This document shows positions 28,625 through 36,870 of a DNA stretch of 64,000 bases, piece by piece; within the stretch, counting starts at the first letter, position 1; each line of letters starts with the position of its first letter. A program made the translations under genes and the position numbers. The notes below the pieces were generated by a model. It was given only the letters and a program-made list of their open reading frames with translations, had not been told where the DNA came from and did not search any database. Source of the stretch: Anaerolinea sp. (GTDB lineage Bacteria; Chloroflexota; Limnocylindria; Limnocylindrales; CSP1-4); assembly GCA_013822395.1 (NCBI GenBank), contig PNKK01000002.1, forward strand, positions 1 to 64,000, in the 5' to 3' direction.

Positions 28625-29110
28625 CTACCCACCCGCGCACTGGGTGCCGGAAATCCCGCCCACGCCGATCCGGCAGAAGCGGCGCGCCTCGGCCTGATTG
28701 TCGATCGACCAGCCGCCGCCGGTCCGGCGAGCCCAGACACGGAACTGGCTCCCGGCTTGGCCTCGGTTCACGCCCCCCGTCACCGTGACGAGGGCCCGAA
28801 ACGCCGCGGCCTCCTCATGACCGTCCGGCAACGTGACACGCACCGCGTTCTCGTCGATGGGTCGGACTCCCAGTGAGAAGTACCGGCGGAGCGCGGGACC
28901 GACCTCGTCGAGCGGACCGACGCTCAGGCTCCTCACCCCGTTCGGGAAGACCAGTTCGATCCGCGCCCAGTCGGTCGCCGCGGCGGCGCCCTCAAACGGC
29001 TGGTCCGGTGCGATGGGCGGCGACGCGGGAGCGAGGCCACACCCGCCGATGGCAACCATGGCCAGCACGAACGTTGCGAGGACACGGACGCGCTGATGGT
29101 CAAGCAACAC
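28625..29110 (-). CDS. hypothetical lipoprotein
   Basis: 161 residues. A lipoprotein signal peptide ends in the lipobox AIGGCGLAP, so the mature protein should begin at Cys near residue 24. The secreted part has alternating strands (RIELVFPNGVRSLSVG, AVRVTLPDGHEEAAAF) and two Cys near the C-terminus that could pair. The beta-rich pattern vaguely recalls GerMN or NTF2-like domains, but I cannot assign a family. The gene follows the secreted protein at 29121 by 10 nt on the same strand. The pair is convergent with the pgl operon. Confidence 0.7.
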   Translation of the reverse strand: MLLDHQRVRVLATFVLAMVAIGGCGLAPASPPIAPDQPFEGAAAATDWARIELVFPNGVRSLSVGPLDEVGPALRRYFSLGVRPIDENAVRVTLPDGHEEAAAFRALVTVTGGVNRGQAGSQFRVWARRTGGGWSIDNQAEARRFCRIGVGGISGTQCAGG

Positions 29111-29120
29111 GTCTGGCTCG

Positions 29121-29732
29121 TCACGACTCAGGGCAGGAGGTCAGCGGGTCGTCGGGAGGGTTGAGCGCCTCGACGCGATAGCCAACGTCCACGCTGCTCG
29201 TACGCCGCATGCCCAGGAGACTCCAGCGCACCGCGACGGTGGGCCCCGCGATTGCCGCTTCGCCGGGGCCGTAGGGGACCGGTCCGTCGATCGGACACAG
29301 CGATCCCACACGCCAGATGATCCAGAACGCCTGCACCGCGCCGGGAGCGAGCTCGACCGTGGTGATCGCGACCGCATCCGACGCAGCGACCTCGACGCTG
29401 CCCATGCCGTCGCCCGCGAGGGAGAGGCGCTCGGGCCAGAGCAGCGCCAGCGATTCGAGCGGGACGTCGATCTCGGGAGGCTCGAGCCCGAGGATCGTCA
29501 CCGGCAGAGGAGCGTCGTTCCGGAGCGAGGCCAGGGTCGAGAGCTCCGCACCCGGTGCATACCGGTAAACCAAGGTGGTCCCCGTGTCGTCTTCGATGGT
29601 GGTCAGGACGGCCGCCGCGTCGGACCCACGGATCGTGCCTCCGGCGAGGGGTGCGTACCGGAGCCATGCGCCCAGCAGGCCGAGGCCGGCGACGGCCAGC
29701 AAGACCATCAAGGCGAGCCGCTTCCCGCGCAT
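29121..29732 (-). CDS. hypothetical secreted or membrane-anchored protein
   Basis: 203 residues. An N-terminal helix (LALMVLLAVAGLGLLGAWL) serves as signal anchor, followed by a beta-rich extracytoplasmic domain with YRYAPGAELSTLASLRNDAPLPVTILG, a pattern reminiscent of immunoglobulin-like domains. Two Cys near the C-terminal half may form a disulphide. AGGAGGAG immediately precedes ATG 29732. The lipoprotein gene 28625-29110 is 10 nt downstream, so the two are probably made together. No function is recognised. Confidence 0.7.
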   Translation of the reverse strand: MRGKRLALMVLLAVAGLGLLGAWLRYAPLAGGTIRGSDAAAVLTTIEDDTGTTLVYRYAPGAELSTLASLRNDAPLPVTILGLEPPEIDVPLESLALLWPERLSLAGDGMGSVEVAASDAVAITTVELAPGAVQAFWIIWRVGSLCPIDGPVPYGPGEAAIAGPTVAVRWSLLGMRRTSSVDVGYRVEALNPPDDPLTSCPES

Positions 29733-29881
29733 CGTCTCCTCCTGATTACCCGACCAGCATTGGAGAGTGGACAGCCGTGTGCTTCTGGCCCGTGTGTGGC
29801 TTCTCCTCCACGACGTGCCGCATTGTGCCCTTCGACGGGATCAACGGGACGTTCGGCACTCCGCGTTTGGGCGGGCAGGTC

Positions 29882-29894
29882 TACCATCCCGGCT
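29882..29894 (+). promoter_or_regulatory. leaderless promoter of the citrate synthase gene
   Basis: TACCAT at 29882-29887, then 7 nt, then ATG 29895. Identical hexamer and spacing to psuK. There is no Shine-Dalgarno sequence. Confidence 0.55.
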
Positions 29895-31022
29895 ATGACT
29901 GACACCGTCGCGCCGGCTCCAGCCGAGGCCACCGCTGCCCGACCGTATTCTCCCGGCCTCGAGGGCATCGTCGCTGCGGAGACGGCACTCGGCTACGTCG
30001 ACGGCGAGGCCGGGCGGCTCCTCTATCGAGGCTACCGGATCGGCGATCTCGTCGAGCGCGGCACCTACCCGGCGGTCGCCAACCTGCTCTGGACCGGCGA
30101 GTGGGAACCGCGGCACCACCTCCCCACCGCGCCCGTGCCCGCCGCCGTCCTGACGGCGCTCCGGGCGCTCCCGCTGACCGCCAAGCCGATGGACGCGCTG
30201 CGCACGGCGGTCTCCGTCTGGGGGGCCACGCAGCAGCTCGACTGGCCGCCGACCCCCGAGCAGGCTCGCGCGCTCACTGCCTTCTCCCCGTCCGCGCTGG
30301 CCGCCTTTGCCCGGCTCCGCCAGGGCCTGGAGCCGGTGGATCCGGATCTCGCCCTCGACCTCGTCCCCGGCTTCCTCTACCAGCTGACCGGCAACTTCGC
30401 GGATGCCGGCACGGCGCGTGCCCTCGATGCCTACTTCATCGTCGGCGCCGAACATGGCCTCAACGCCTCGACCTTCGCCGCCCGGGTCATCACGTCGACG
30501 CGGAGCGACATCGCATCGGCGGTGACCGGGGCGATCGGCGCGATGAAGGGCCCGCTCCACGGCGGCGCCCCATCCGAGGTCGTCGAGCAGCTCCACAAGG
30601 TGGGTACACCCGAGCACGCCGAGGCGTGGGTCCGCGACGCCGTCGCGCGCGGCGAACGGCTGATGGGCTTCGGCCATCGGGTCTACCGGGCCTACGACCC
30701 GCGCGCCGCCGCGCTTCGCAAGGTCGCCGAGGCGATGGACAACAAGCCGGACTGGCTGGAGCTCGCGATCAAGGTCGAGGACGTCGCCCTGCGCGTCCTC
30801 GCCGAGAAGCACCCCGAGCGGGCGCTCAAGACGAACGTCGAGTACTACGCGGCGGCGGTCCTCCAGGGCGTCGGCCTGACGCCGGATCTCTTCCCCGCCA
30901 CCTTCGCCCTGTCACGCCATGCCGGCTGGACGGCCCACGTCCTCGAGCAGGCCGGCGCCAACCGGCTCATCCGGCCGGACGCGATCTACACCGGCCCCCC
31001 GGAGCGCAACCTCCCGGCCTGA
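29895..31022 (+). CDS. gltA: citrate synthase (citrate/2-methylcitrate synthase family)
   Basis: Condenses acetyl-CoA (or propionyl-CoA) with oxaloacetate. 375 residues, the short type II-like bacterial form. SPGLEGIVAAETALGYVDG, LLYRGYRIGDL, AEHGLNASTFAARV (His187), GPLHGGAPSEV (His222) and LMGFGHRVYRAYDPR (His261) are intact. The third catalytic position, normally Asp in NVDFY, reads NVEYY (Glu316). Glu is found in some family members and keeps the acid, but preference between citrate and methylcitrate synthesis cannot be settled. ATG 29895 agrees with the leaderless promoter. The longer frame upstream is not used. Confidence 0.92.
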   Translation: MTDTVAPAPAEATAARPYSPGLEGIVAAETALGYVDGEAGRLLYRGYRIGDLVERGTYPAVANLLWTGEWEPRHHLPTAPVPAAVLTALRALPLTAKPMDALRTAVSVWGATQQLDWPPTPEQARALTAFSPSALAAFARLRQGLEPVDPDLALDLVPGFLYQLTGNFADAGTARALDAYFIVGAEHGLNASTFAARVITSTRSDIASAVTGAIGAMKGPLHGGAPSEVVEQLHKVGTPEHAEAWVRDAVARGERLMGFGHRVYRAYDPRAAALRKVAEAMDNKPDWLELAIKVEDVALRVLAEKHPERALKTNVEYYAAAVLQGVGLTPDLFPATFALSRHAGWTAHVLEQAGANRLIRPDAIYTGPPERNLPA

Positions 31023-31214
31023 GGCTCAGGCGAATCTGGGTGCACGACCAGTTCGCCCGCGGTCCTTGTCGCGGCACCCGGAATGACGCGTATCCAGCAG
31101 TTCAGTCGCCCCTGTCGTTCAGCGCACCTCGGCCAACCTGAGCCTGGTGCGAGCGCGACGAGCGGGATCAACATCCATGCGCGCTGGCGAAGACCGGGTC
31201 GAAATGTCGGCATC

Positions 31215-31631
31215 TCAGGCCGGGAGCAGGTCGATCGACTCCCGGTGGCGCGGACGGAGGAGGCCGAAGTGCCGCCGATCGAGCGTCGCGAGCTTCGATT
31301 CGCCCAGGCGCTCCACGATCGCCAGCACCGCCGCGTCGACGAACCCGATGTCGGCGTCCGCGTACCGGTCGCACAGCTCGCGGACCCTCGTGTAGTCGGG
31401 GTGCGTGAGGTCCGCGATCACGTAGGCGCCCGCCTCGATGTCGGCCAGCAGCGCGACCAGCACTCCCGAATTGAGGCGCCGGTGGATCCAGTAGTCAAGC
31501 TCGACGAGGACCGGCGCCGGGATGACCAAGGGCTCATCGGCCGCCTCGACGAGCCCCCGGCAGGCGGCGTGGTCCTGATCGGAGCGATCGAGCGCGGCAT
31601 AGAGCGGACCCGTGTCCAGGATCAGCGCCAT
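31215..31631 (-). CDS. vapC: VapC-type PIN-domain toxin
   Basis: Predicted Mg-dependent ribonuclease toxin. 138 residues, usual size. PIN acids are visible: Asp6 in LILDTGPL, Glu44 in VLVELDYW, Asp92 or Asp94 and Asp99 in YADADIGFVDA, and Asp118 in TLDRRHFG. It overlaps the antitoxin gene by 10 nt and follows it on the same strand, the standard antitoxin-toxin order. Target RNA unknown. Confidence 0.92.
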   Translation of the reverse strand: MALILDTGPLYAALDRSDQDHAACRGLVEAADEPLVIPAPVLVELDYWIHRRLNSGVLVALLADIEAGAYVIADLTHPDYTRVRELCDRYADADIGFVDAAVLAIVERLGESKLATLDRRHFGLLRPRHRESIDLLPA

Positions 31632-31846
31632 GGGCGGGGCTCCGGGCGGACCTCCCCGGCCAGTCGGCCTGTGTCACGGGACCCCGATGCGCCGATGCCG
31701 AGGCTGCGGGGCTTCGGCGCGTGCCGCTCAACGGTCTCGTCGATCGCCTCGCGGATGAGCGCCGCCATCGAGATCCCCCGCTCGGCCGCGATCCGGCGGA
31801 GGCGTCGGCGGGTGTCCTCGTCCAGGGTCAGGGTGGTGCGGTTCAC
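31622..31846 (-). CDS. vapB: VapB-type ribbon-helix-helix antitoxin
   Basis: 74 residues. NRTTLTLDEDTRRRLRRIAAERGISMAALIREAIDE is a ribbon-helix-helix DNA-binding domain. The rest (ERHAPKPRSLGIGASG onward) is the toxin-neutralising tail. It starts on GTG 31846, 6 nt after a TAGCAT hexamer, so the operon is probably leaderless and autorepressed. A decayed homologue of its 3' half lies at 9190-9270. Confidence 0.88.
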   Translation of the reverse strand: MNRTTLTLDEDTRRRLRRIAAERGISMAALIREAIDETVERHAPKPRSLGIGASGSRDTGRLAGEVRPEPRPWR

Positions 31847-31858
31847 GACGCCATGCTA
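31847..31858 (-). promoter_or_regulatory. leaderless promoter of vapBC
   Basis: TAGCAT at 31858-31853 on the minus strand, 6 nt before GTG 31846. Same hexamer as at pyrG and ubiE. Confidence 0.55.
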
Positions 31859-31918
31859 TCACTCAAGACACCATCGCCCCATTGGATCGTCTGCTGCCGT
31901 GCTTATGGTTCGCGATGG

Positions 31919-32086
31919 CTAAACTACGGTCCCTGCAAGCCACGAGAACCAGCCGATGACGACGGCGACAGCTAATACGGCACCAAGCGCTGCGGCCCGG
32001 CTTACACCGCGCAGCCGCATCGCACGTGCCACGCCCACAACGAACACCAGACCAGCGACAACATAGCCCGCTGCCGTCAGAGTCAC
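31919..32086 (-). CDS. 55-residue two-helix membrane protein
   Basis: Short gene GTG 32086 to TAG at 31919-31921, with GAGGTGA 5 nt before the start. Two hydrophobic segments (AGYVVAGLVFVVGVARAM and AALGAVLAVAVVIGWFSW) are joined by a basic turn (RLRGVSR), so a small helical hairpin with the loop in the cytoplasm. It lies 72 nt upstream of vapB on the same strand and is divergent from the histidine kinase. Base composition is less GC-rich than the neighbours (codons such as GTT, TTA, GTA), hinting at acquisition. Family not recognised. Confidence 0.6.
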   Translation of the reverse strand: MTLTAAGYVVAGLVFVVGVARAMRLRGVSRAAALGAVLAVAVVIGWFSWLAGTVV

Positions 32087-32241
32087 TGTCTCACCTCAGG
32101 CAAGGATGAGCCTTGCGGAGTCTACCGAGCGCGGACGACCAATCGGAGTCATCCTCTCGGAGTCATCCATGCAGGTGGAACTTCTCATATGGGTCCCCTC
32201 CATGCGGCCAGCGACCAGGGCGCTGGTACGCTTCCGAGGCT

Positions 32242-33840
32242 ATGGCCGGGACGGACGAGACGCCACTGTGGAGATCACGGGCCGGCGACCAGGGTTTTCC
32301 ACAGTCGCGCCGGGGAAGCTGGCGTCCGACCATCGATCGGCTTGTGAGCACCATCATGTCCGCCATCGGTGTGCTGTTCGCGGTGCTGGCCCTAGTCACC
32401 GCCCTGGGAGGCGTCGTGAATGCCGGGCTGGACGCCGACTACGTGGAGGAGGGCGTCGTCCGGCGCGTCGATCCCGCCGGGATCGCCTGGCGCGCCGGCG
32501 TGCGTCCGGGGCAGGGCGTGCTCTCCGTGCGTGCCGCCGATGAGCCGGGCGGCTGGGCGATCGAGGCCCGGGCCGGCCCCGAGGTCATCCGGCTGGAGGG
32601 CGCGGGCCAGGCCGAGCTTCTGGCGATGAGTCGGCCGGTCGCCGTCGCCGCTGCGGCGCTGGCCGCGGCAGCCGTCACCCAGCTGCCGCGCCGGCGACGC
32701 TTCGCAGAGGCCGGAGCGGCCCTCGTTGTGGTTCTGGCCAGCCTGCCGATCGCGATCGCTGGTGACCGTGCGGCGTCGAGTGCCGCCCTCGGACTCGCGA
32801 CGATGATGCCGCTGGCCTGGCTCGTGCGCTGGACGCGCTTGCGCCGACGGACCTTCATCGCCCTGTTGGTCTTCGCCTTCGCCTTCGTCGGGGTCTGGTT
32901 CGCCCTGCGCGAATCCGGCTCGCCGGCATTCGGCACCGTGGAGCAGGTACGGCTGGTCGCATCGATCGCCGCCACCTTGGCGATGCTCGGCCTCCTGGTT
33001 GGTGGGCGGCAGCTCAGCCTGGCCATGGTGAGTCGCCCGCGGCTCATCGACGCCGCCACCCTCGGCGCGATCGTTGCGCTCGGCGCCGCCCTCCTGCTGG
33101 CCGGCCTGCCCCCGCTCGTGGTGGCCGCCGGGATCGTCGCCGTCGTGATGCTCTATCCGGCGTTCCGGCGTTCCGCGTTGCGGCTGCTCGACCGTGCCTT
33201 CCTCGCTGAGGAGCGCGAACGGCTTGCGCTCGCCGTATCGGAGGCGGAGCGTGCCCGGCTGGCACGCGAGATTCACGACGCTCCCCTCCAGGACCTGGCC
33301 GGCGTGATTCAGTCACTCGAGGCGCTGCCGGGATCCGAGGCGCAGCGCGAGGCCCTTCGCGAAGTGGCCCAGCAGCTCCGACGCGTCACCTCGGAGCTCC
33401 ACCCACCGGTGCTCGATGACCTGGGGCTGCTACCCGCCATCGAGTTCCTCGTCAACCGCACGCGACGTGGACAGGCCGCGGCGATCCGCGTTGAGGTCGA
33501 TGACTCGACCTCGCTACGCCGCGAGGAGCGACCGCCGACCTTGGTGGAGCTTGGCCTGTTCCGGATTGTCCAGGAGGCGCTCGGCAACGCGATGCGCCAC
33601 GCGCAGGCGTCTGAGGTCCGGATTCACGGCGTGGTGTCGCCCGAGCGGGTTGCCCTGTCGGTCGCGGACGACGGGATCGGAATCAACAACAAGGCGGCGG
33701 AGGCGGCCATGCGCCAGGGCCGGCTGGGCCTCGCCTCAATGCGCCGCCGGGCAGAGGCAATCGCGGCGACGCTCACGATCGGCCGCCCTCGAGGCGGACC
33801 TGGCACCGAGGTGACCGTCCGCTGGGAGGCCGACGCGTGA
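32242..33840 (+). CDS. NarL/DegS-type sensor histidine kinase with PDZ-like segment
   Basis: 532 residues. One helix near 38-58 is followed by an extracytoplasmic PDZ-like segment (EEGVVRRVDPAGIAWRAGVRPGQGVLSV), then five or six further helices (about 125-300). The cytoplasmic part has the HisKA_3 H-box LAREIHDAPLQDLAGVIQ (phosphorylated His), then an HATPase domain with EALGNAMRHAQA (N-box) and VADDGIGI (G1). ATG 32242 is 9 nt after TACGCT, a near-leaderless start. The upstream open frame is not used. The response regulator follows with a 4-nt overlap. The PDZ fold usually binds C-terminal peptides, so an unfolded-protein or peptide signal is an inference. Confidence 0.88.
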   Translation: MAGTDETPLWRSRAGDQGFPQSRRGSWRPTIDRLVSTIMSAIGVLFAVLALVTALGGVVNAGLDADYVEEGVVRRVDPAGIAWRAGVRPGQGVLSVRAADEPGGWAIEARAGPEVIRLEGAGQAELLAMSRPVAVAAAALAAAAVTQLPRRRRFAEAGAALVVVLASLPIAIAGDRAASSAALGLATMMPLAWLVRWTRLRRRTFIALLVFAFAFVGVWFALRESGSPAFGTVEQVRLVASIAATLAMLGLLVGGRQLSLAMVSRPRLIDAATLGAIVALGAALLLAGLPPLVVAAGIVAVVMLYPAFRRSALRLLDRAFLAEERERLALAVSEAERARLAREIHDAPLQDLAGVIQSLEALPGSEAQREALREVAQQLRRVTSELHPPVLDDLGLLPAIEFLVNRTRRGQAAAIRVEVDDSTSLRREERPPTLVELGLFRIVQEALGNAMRHAQASEVRIHGVVSPERVALSVADDGIGINNKAAEAAMRQGRLGLASMRRRAEAIAATLTIGRPRGGPGTEVTVRWEADA

Positions 33841-34493
33841 TCCGCCTGCTGCTCGTCGATGACCACCCCGTGGTGCTCAGCGGCCTCGAGACGGCGCTGG
33901 CGTCGCACGCGGACCTCGAAGTGGTGGCGCGGGCCGGCTCCATCGCCCAGGCCCGCGCGGTGCTTGCCGGCCAGCAGGTCGACGTGGCGCTGGTCGACGT
34001 GCGCCTGCCGGATGGCACCGGCTTCGAGCTGCTCGAAGGCGCCCGCGACCGGCCGGCGCCGGCATTCGTCATGCTCACCACGTTCGACGCCAGCCAGTAC
34101 GTGGCGGCGGCGATGCGGCTCGGCGCCCGCGGCTATCTGCTGAAGACAGCTCCCATCGATGAGATCGTGGAGGCTGTGCGGAGCGTGGCGGCCGGCGGGA
34201 TCGCCTTCGTGACCGAGGGTGACGCGCCCATCGAACGACCCACGCTCAACGACCAGGAGCGCCGGATCGTCGGCGGCGTCGCCGCCGGGCTGGCGAACAA
34301 GCAGATCGCCGAGCAGATGGCGATCTCGATCCGGACCGTCGAGTGGCACATCGCCAAGCTCTTCGAGCGGTTCGGCGTGCGGAGCCGGAGCGAGCTCGCG
34401 GTATGGGCCGCGCGCCGAGGCTGGCTGGATGACCCATCGCATACCGGCGTGCCGGGGACGCCGAGGGGTTCGGGCATGGACCCGATCGAGTAG
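33837..34493 (+). CDS. NarL/LuxR-type response regulator
   Basis: 218 residues. Receiver domain: LLLVDDHPVVL (acidic pair), phospho-acceptor Asp in LVDVRLPDGTG, Thr in MLTTFDAS and Lys in YLLKTAP. C-terminal GerE helix-turn-helix: RRIVGGVAAGLANKQIAEQM and SIRTVEWHIAKLFERFGVRSRSEL. A variable Gly/Pro tail ends the protein. Starts GTG overlapping the kinase stop. Forms a cognate pair with the upstream kinase. Targets unknown. The convergent MFS gene begins its 3' end 18 nt beyond. Confidence 0.94.
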   Translation: MIRLLLVDDHPVVLSGLETALASHADLEVVARAGSIAQARAVLAGQQVDVALVDVRLPDGTGFELLEGARDRPAPAFVMLTTFDASQYVAAAMRLGARGYLLKTAPIDEIVEAVRSVAAGGIAFVTEGDAPIERPTLNDQERRIVGGVAAGLANKQIAEQMAISIRTVEWHIAKLFERFGVRSRSELAVWAARRGWLDDPSHTGVPGTPRGSGMDPIE

Positions 34494-34510
34494 CGGCGTT
34501 GCGCCAGCGC

Positions 34511-35812
34511 TCACTTCAACGGAAGGTCGTCGGTGGTGTCCGCCGCCAGCTCGTGCAACTCGTGGCGGAGGGCGGCATCCGCCTGGCGTACGAGCACGCG
34601 CGGCGTCGCTCGGGCGCGGCGGATCACCGCGATCGCCCCGAGCAGGAAGACGGCCGCGCCGAGGAAGAACGGCGCGGGTAGCCCCAGCTTGACGACCTGT
34701 GACCCGACCACCGGGCCGATGATCCCGGCCGCGTAGAGCGGCAGGTAGACGAGGTTGAGCGTCTGAGACCGGCGCTCCGCCGGAACCTCGGTCGCCAGCA
34801 GCCCGAAGACCATGGCGCTGATAGCCGATGTGCACGCCGCGAAGGCGACGGCGACGAGGGCGAGGAGCGGGATGCCGCCGATGCCGGCGACGATCGGCAT
34901 CAACCCGATCGCCACCGCCCCGCCGACGAGGGCGGCCACCAGCACCGACCGGAACCCGATTCGGTCGCCGAGCGCCCCGGCGATGGGCGAGAGGAGCGCC
35001 CCGGCGAGCGCCGCCGTCCCGGCCACGAGCGCGATCCCGCTCGCGAGCCCCGGCCCGCGCCCGACGACCTCCTCGACGACGACGGGCACGTACGGCCGCG
35101 CCATCTGGTTGGCGAGGAAGGCCGTCCCGAAGATCAGGAAGATCCCCCGGACCGCGGGATCGCCGAGGACGCCCCGGATCGCCCCGAAGGCAAGCGTGAG
35201 CACCCGGCCCTCCGGCACGACCTCCGGCCGCACCTCGCGCGACCCGAGCAGCACGAGCGCCCCGGTCCCGAGCGAGAGGGCCGCGGACAGGGCGAAGACC
35301 CCGCTCACCGACCATCCCAGGCCGTCGATGAGGATCCCGGCGAGGGTCGGCCCGACCGCGAACCCGACCGGCCCGGACGCCCCGAACACGGCGATCACGG
35401 TCCCCAGCCGGTGGCGCGGCGTGGCGTCGCGGATGCCGGCCAGCATCACGCCGGTGTTGCCCAGCTGGAAGCCGATGAGGAGAACGCTCACCGCCACCTG
35501 CCAGGGCTCACGGGCGAGCGCCATCCCGGTGAAGACGACGGCCTCGACGATCGCGCTTCGGACGATCACCGCCTTGCGGCTGTACTTGTCCGCCCAGACG
35601 CCCCACAGGGGCACGAGCGGCATCCCGAGCACGAACAGCAGTGCGCTGAAGAGCCCGATGAACGACAGCCGGTCGGCGTCGGGGACGCCCATCGCCGAGA
35701 GCTGCGACGGCAGGAGCGCGAAGACCTGGCTGACCCCGAGGCCCTCCACCATCGACGTGATCCAGAAGACGGCGACGAGCCCGCGCCACCCATGTCGGCC
35801 GGTCGTTGACAT
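34511..35812 (-). CDS. major facilitator superfamily transporter
   Basis: 433 residues with 12 hydrophobic helices. The loop 2-3 motif reads LWGVWADKYSRKAVIV (MFS motif A, DxxGRR-like), and a related GALGDRIGFRSVLV occurs at the start of the second half, consistent with an internal duplication. GASGPVGFAVGPTLAG near helix 5 is antiporter-like (motif C). It probably exports a drug or metabolite. ATG 35812 stands 7 nt after TAGGCT, and the longer frame is rejected on that basis. Confidence 0.9.
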   Translation of the reverse strand: MSTTGRHGWRGLVAVFWITSMVEGLGVSQVFALLPSQLSAMGVPDADRLSFIGLFSALLFVLGMPLVPLWGVWADKYSRKAVIVRSAIVEAVVFTGMALAREPWQVAVSVLLIGFQLGNTGVMLAGIRDATPRHRLGTVIAVFGASGPVGFAVGPTLAGILIDGLGWSVSGVFALSAALSLGTGALVLLGSREVRPEVVPEGRVLTLAFGAIRGVLGDPAVRGIFLIFGTAFLANQMARPYVPVVVEEVVGRGPGLASGIALVAGTAALAGALLSPIAGALGDRIGFRSVLVAALVGGAVAIGLMPIVAGIGGIPLLALVAVAFAACTSAISAMVFGLLATEVPAERRSQTLNLVYLPLYAAGIIGPVVGSQVVKLGLPAPFFLGAAVFLLGAIAVIRRARATPRVLVRQADAALRHELHELAADTTDDLPLK

Positions 35813-35825
35813 CCGGCGCAGCCTA
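35813..35825 (-). promoter_or_regulatory. leaderless promoter of the MFS gene
   Basis: TAGGCT at 35825-35820 on the minus strand, 7 nt, then ATG 35812. No Shine-Dalgarno sequence. Confidence 0.5.
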
Positions 35826-35879
35826 CTGGAATCGGCGGCATTGCCGGAGGCACGGTACCCTCGACGGCGGGAGGTGACG

Positions 35880-36749
35880 ATGGATCGCTGGCTGGCTCGG
35901 ATCATCGATGCCCAGGGCCGCTGGGCGAGGCCGCTGGGCGACTTCAACCAGCGCTGGCTGAGCGCGCTCTTCCGGCCGATGCCGGTCATCCGGGATTTCC
36001 TGAACGGGCGATGGCTCGGCCACCCGCTTCACGCGGTTCTCACCGATGCGCCGGTCGGGATCCTCTTTCTCGTCATCGTCCTCGACGTCGTCGGGCAGCG
36101 GACGGCGGCGGACGTGGCGCTCGTCGTGGGGATCCTCGCGATGCTCGCGGCCGCGATCTCGGGCGCGGCCGACTACGCGGACACGGACGGCAATGCGCGC
36201 GAGCGGGCCACGGTCCACAGCGCGCTCATGGTCGTAGCGCTCCTCGTGTACGCAGCGTCGCTCGCAGTCCGTGCGTCGGGCGGCGATGACCGGACCGTTG
36301 CGACCTGGACGTCGATCGTCGGCTTTCTCTTCCTGTCAGCGGGCGCCTACGTCGGGGGTGACGTCGTCTACGTTCTCGGGAACATGGTCAGCCGCCATGC
36401 GTTTCGGGGCGCCGGCGCGAAGTGGATCGCCCTCGAGCCCGCTGAGCTGGACGAGGCCGGCGACATCCCCGAGGGCCGCCCGGTGAAGGCGAAGCTCGGG
36501 ATCAACACCCTCGCGCTCGTCCGGCAGGGCGAGACGGTGCTCGCTCTCCACGACGCCTGCGCCCATGCCGGCGAGCCGCTCTCGGGTGGGAGGGTGGAGG
36601 GCGGCTGCCTCGTCTGCCCCTGGCACGGCTCGCGATTCCGCCTGACCGACGGCCGGGTCGTGCGCGGACCCTCGGTCTACGATCAGCCGGCGTACACGGT
36701 CCGGCGGACCGAGGCCGGCGGCTGGGAGGCGCGCCGCCGCTCGAACTGA
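35880..36749 (+). CDS. DUF2231 membrane protein fused to a Rieske 2Fe-2S domain
   Basis: 289 residues. Residues 1-175 form a DUF2231 domain: GHPLHAVLTDAPVGILFL opens four hydrophobic helices, with HSALMVVALLVYAASL and GFLFLSAGAYVGGDVVYVLG. After a linker a Rieske domain (about 195-280) has the cluster ligands Cys-X-His in CAHAGEPL and Cys-X2-His in CPWHGSRF. DUF2231 proteins often bind heme or accompany redox proteins, so a membrane electron-transfer protein is a reasonable inference. The start has GGAGGTGA 3-4 nt upstream and TACCCT at 35856-35861. Divergent from the MFS gene. Confidence 0.9.
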   Translation: MDRWLARIIDAQGRWARPLGDFNQRWLSALFRPMPVIRDFLNGRWLGHPLHAVLTDAPVGILFLVIVLDVVGQRTAADVALVVGILAMLAAAISGAADYADTDGNARERATVHSALMVVALLVYAASLAVRASGGDDRTVATWTSIVGFLFLSAGAYVGGDVVYVLGNMVSRHAFRGAGAKWIALEPAELDEAGDIPEGRPVKAKLGINTLALVRQGETVLALHDACAHAGEPLSGGRVEGGCLVCPWHGSRFRLTDGRVVRGPSVYDQPAYTVRRTEAGGWEARRRSN

Positions 36750-36768
36750 GCATGACCCCGCGCGGGCC

Positions 36769-36830
36769 CAAGCCGGTGTTACTCGGGGCTCAAGCCGGTG
36801 TCACTCGGGGCTCAAGCCGGCGCCGCTCGG
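36769..36830 (+). repeat. 22-bp tandem repeat, three copies
   Basis: CAAGCCGGTG(T/C)... units begin at 36769, 36791 and 36813. Each has the form CAAGCCGGTGT-ACTCGGGGCT, and the third diverges after CAAGCCGG. They lie between the Rieske gene and the kinase gene, about 40-100 bp before the kinase start. No gene or hairpin terminator is present in this gap. Confidence 0.85.
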
Positions 36831-36870
36831 TCGGCCGGCGAGTGCCCGGTCAGTGGGATGATTCAAGCCG

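Noticed and set aside
36769..36830. Iteron-type replication origin
   Set aside because: Only three 22-bp units, no AT-rich region, no DnaA boxes and no replication gene nearby.
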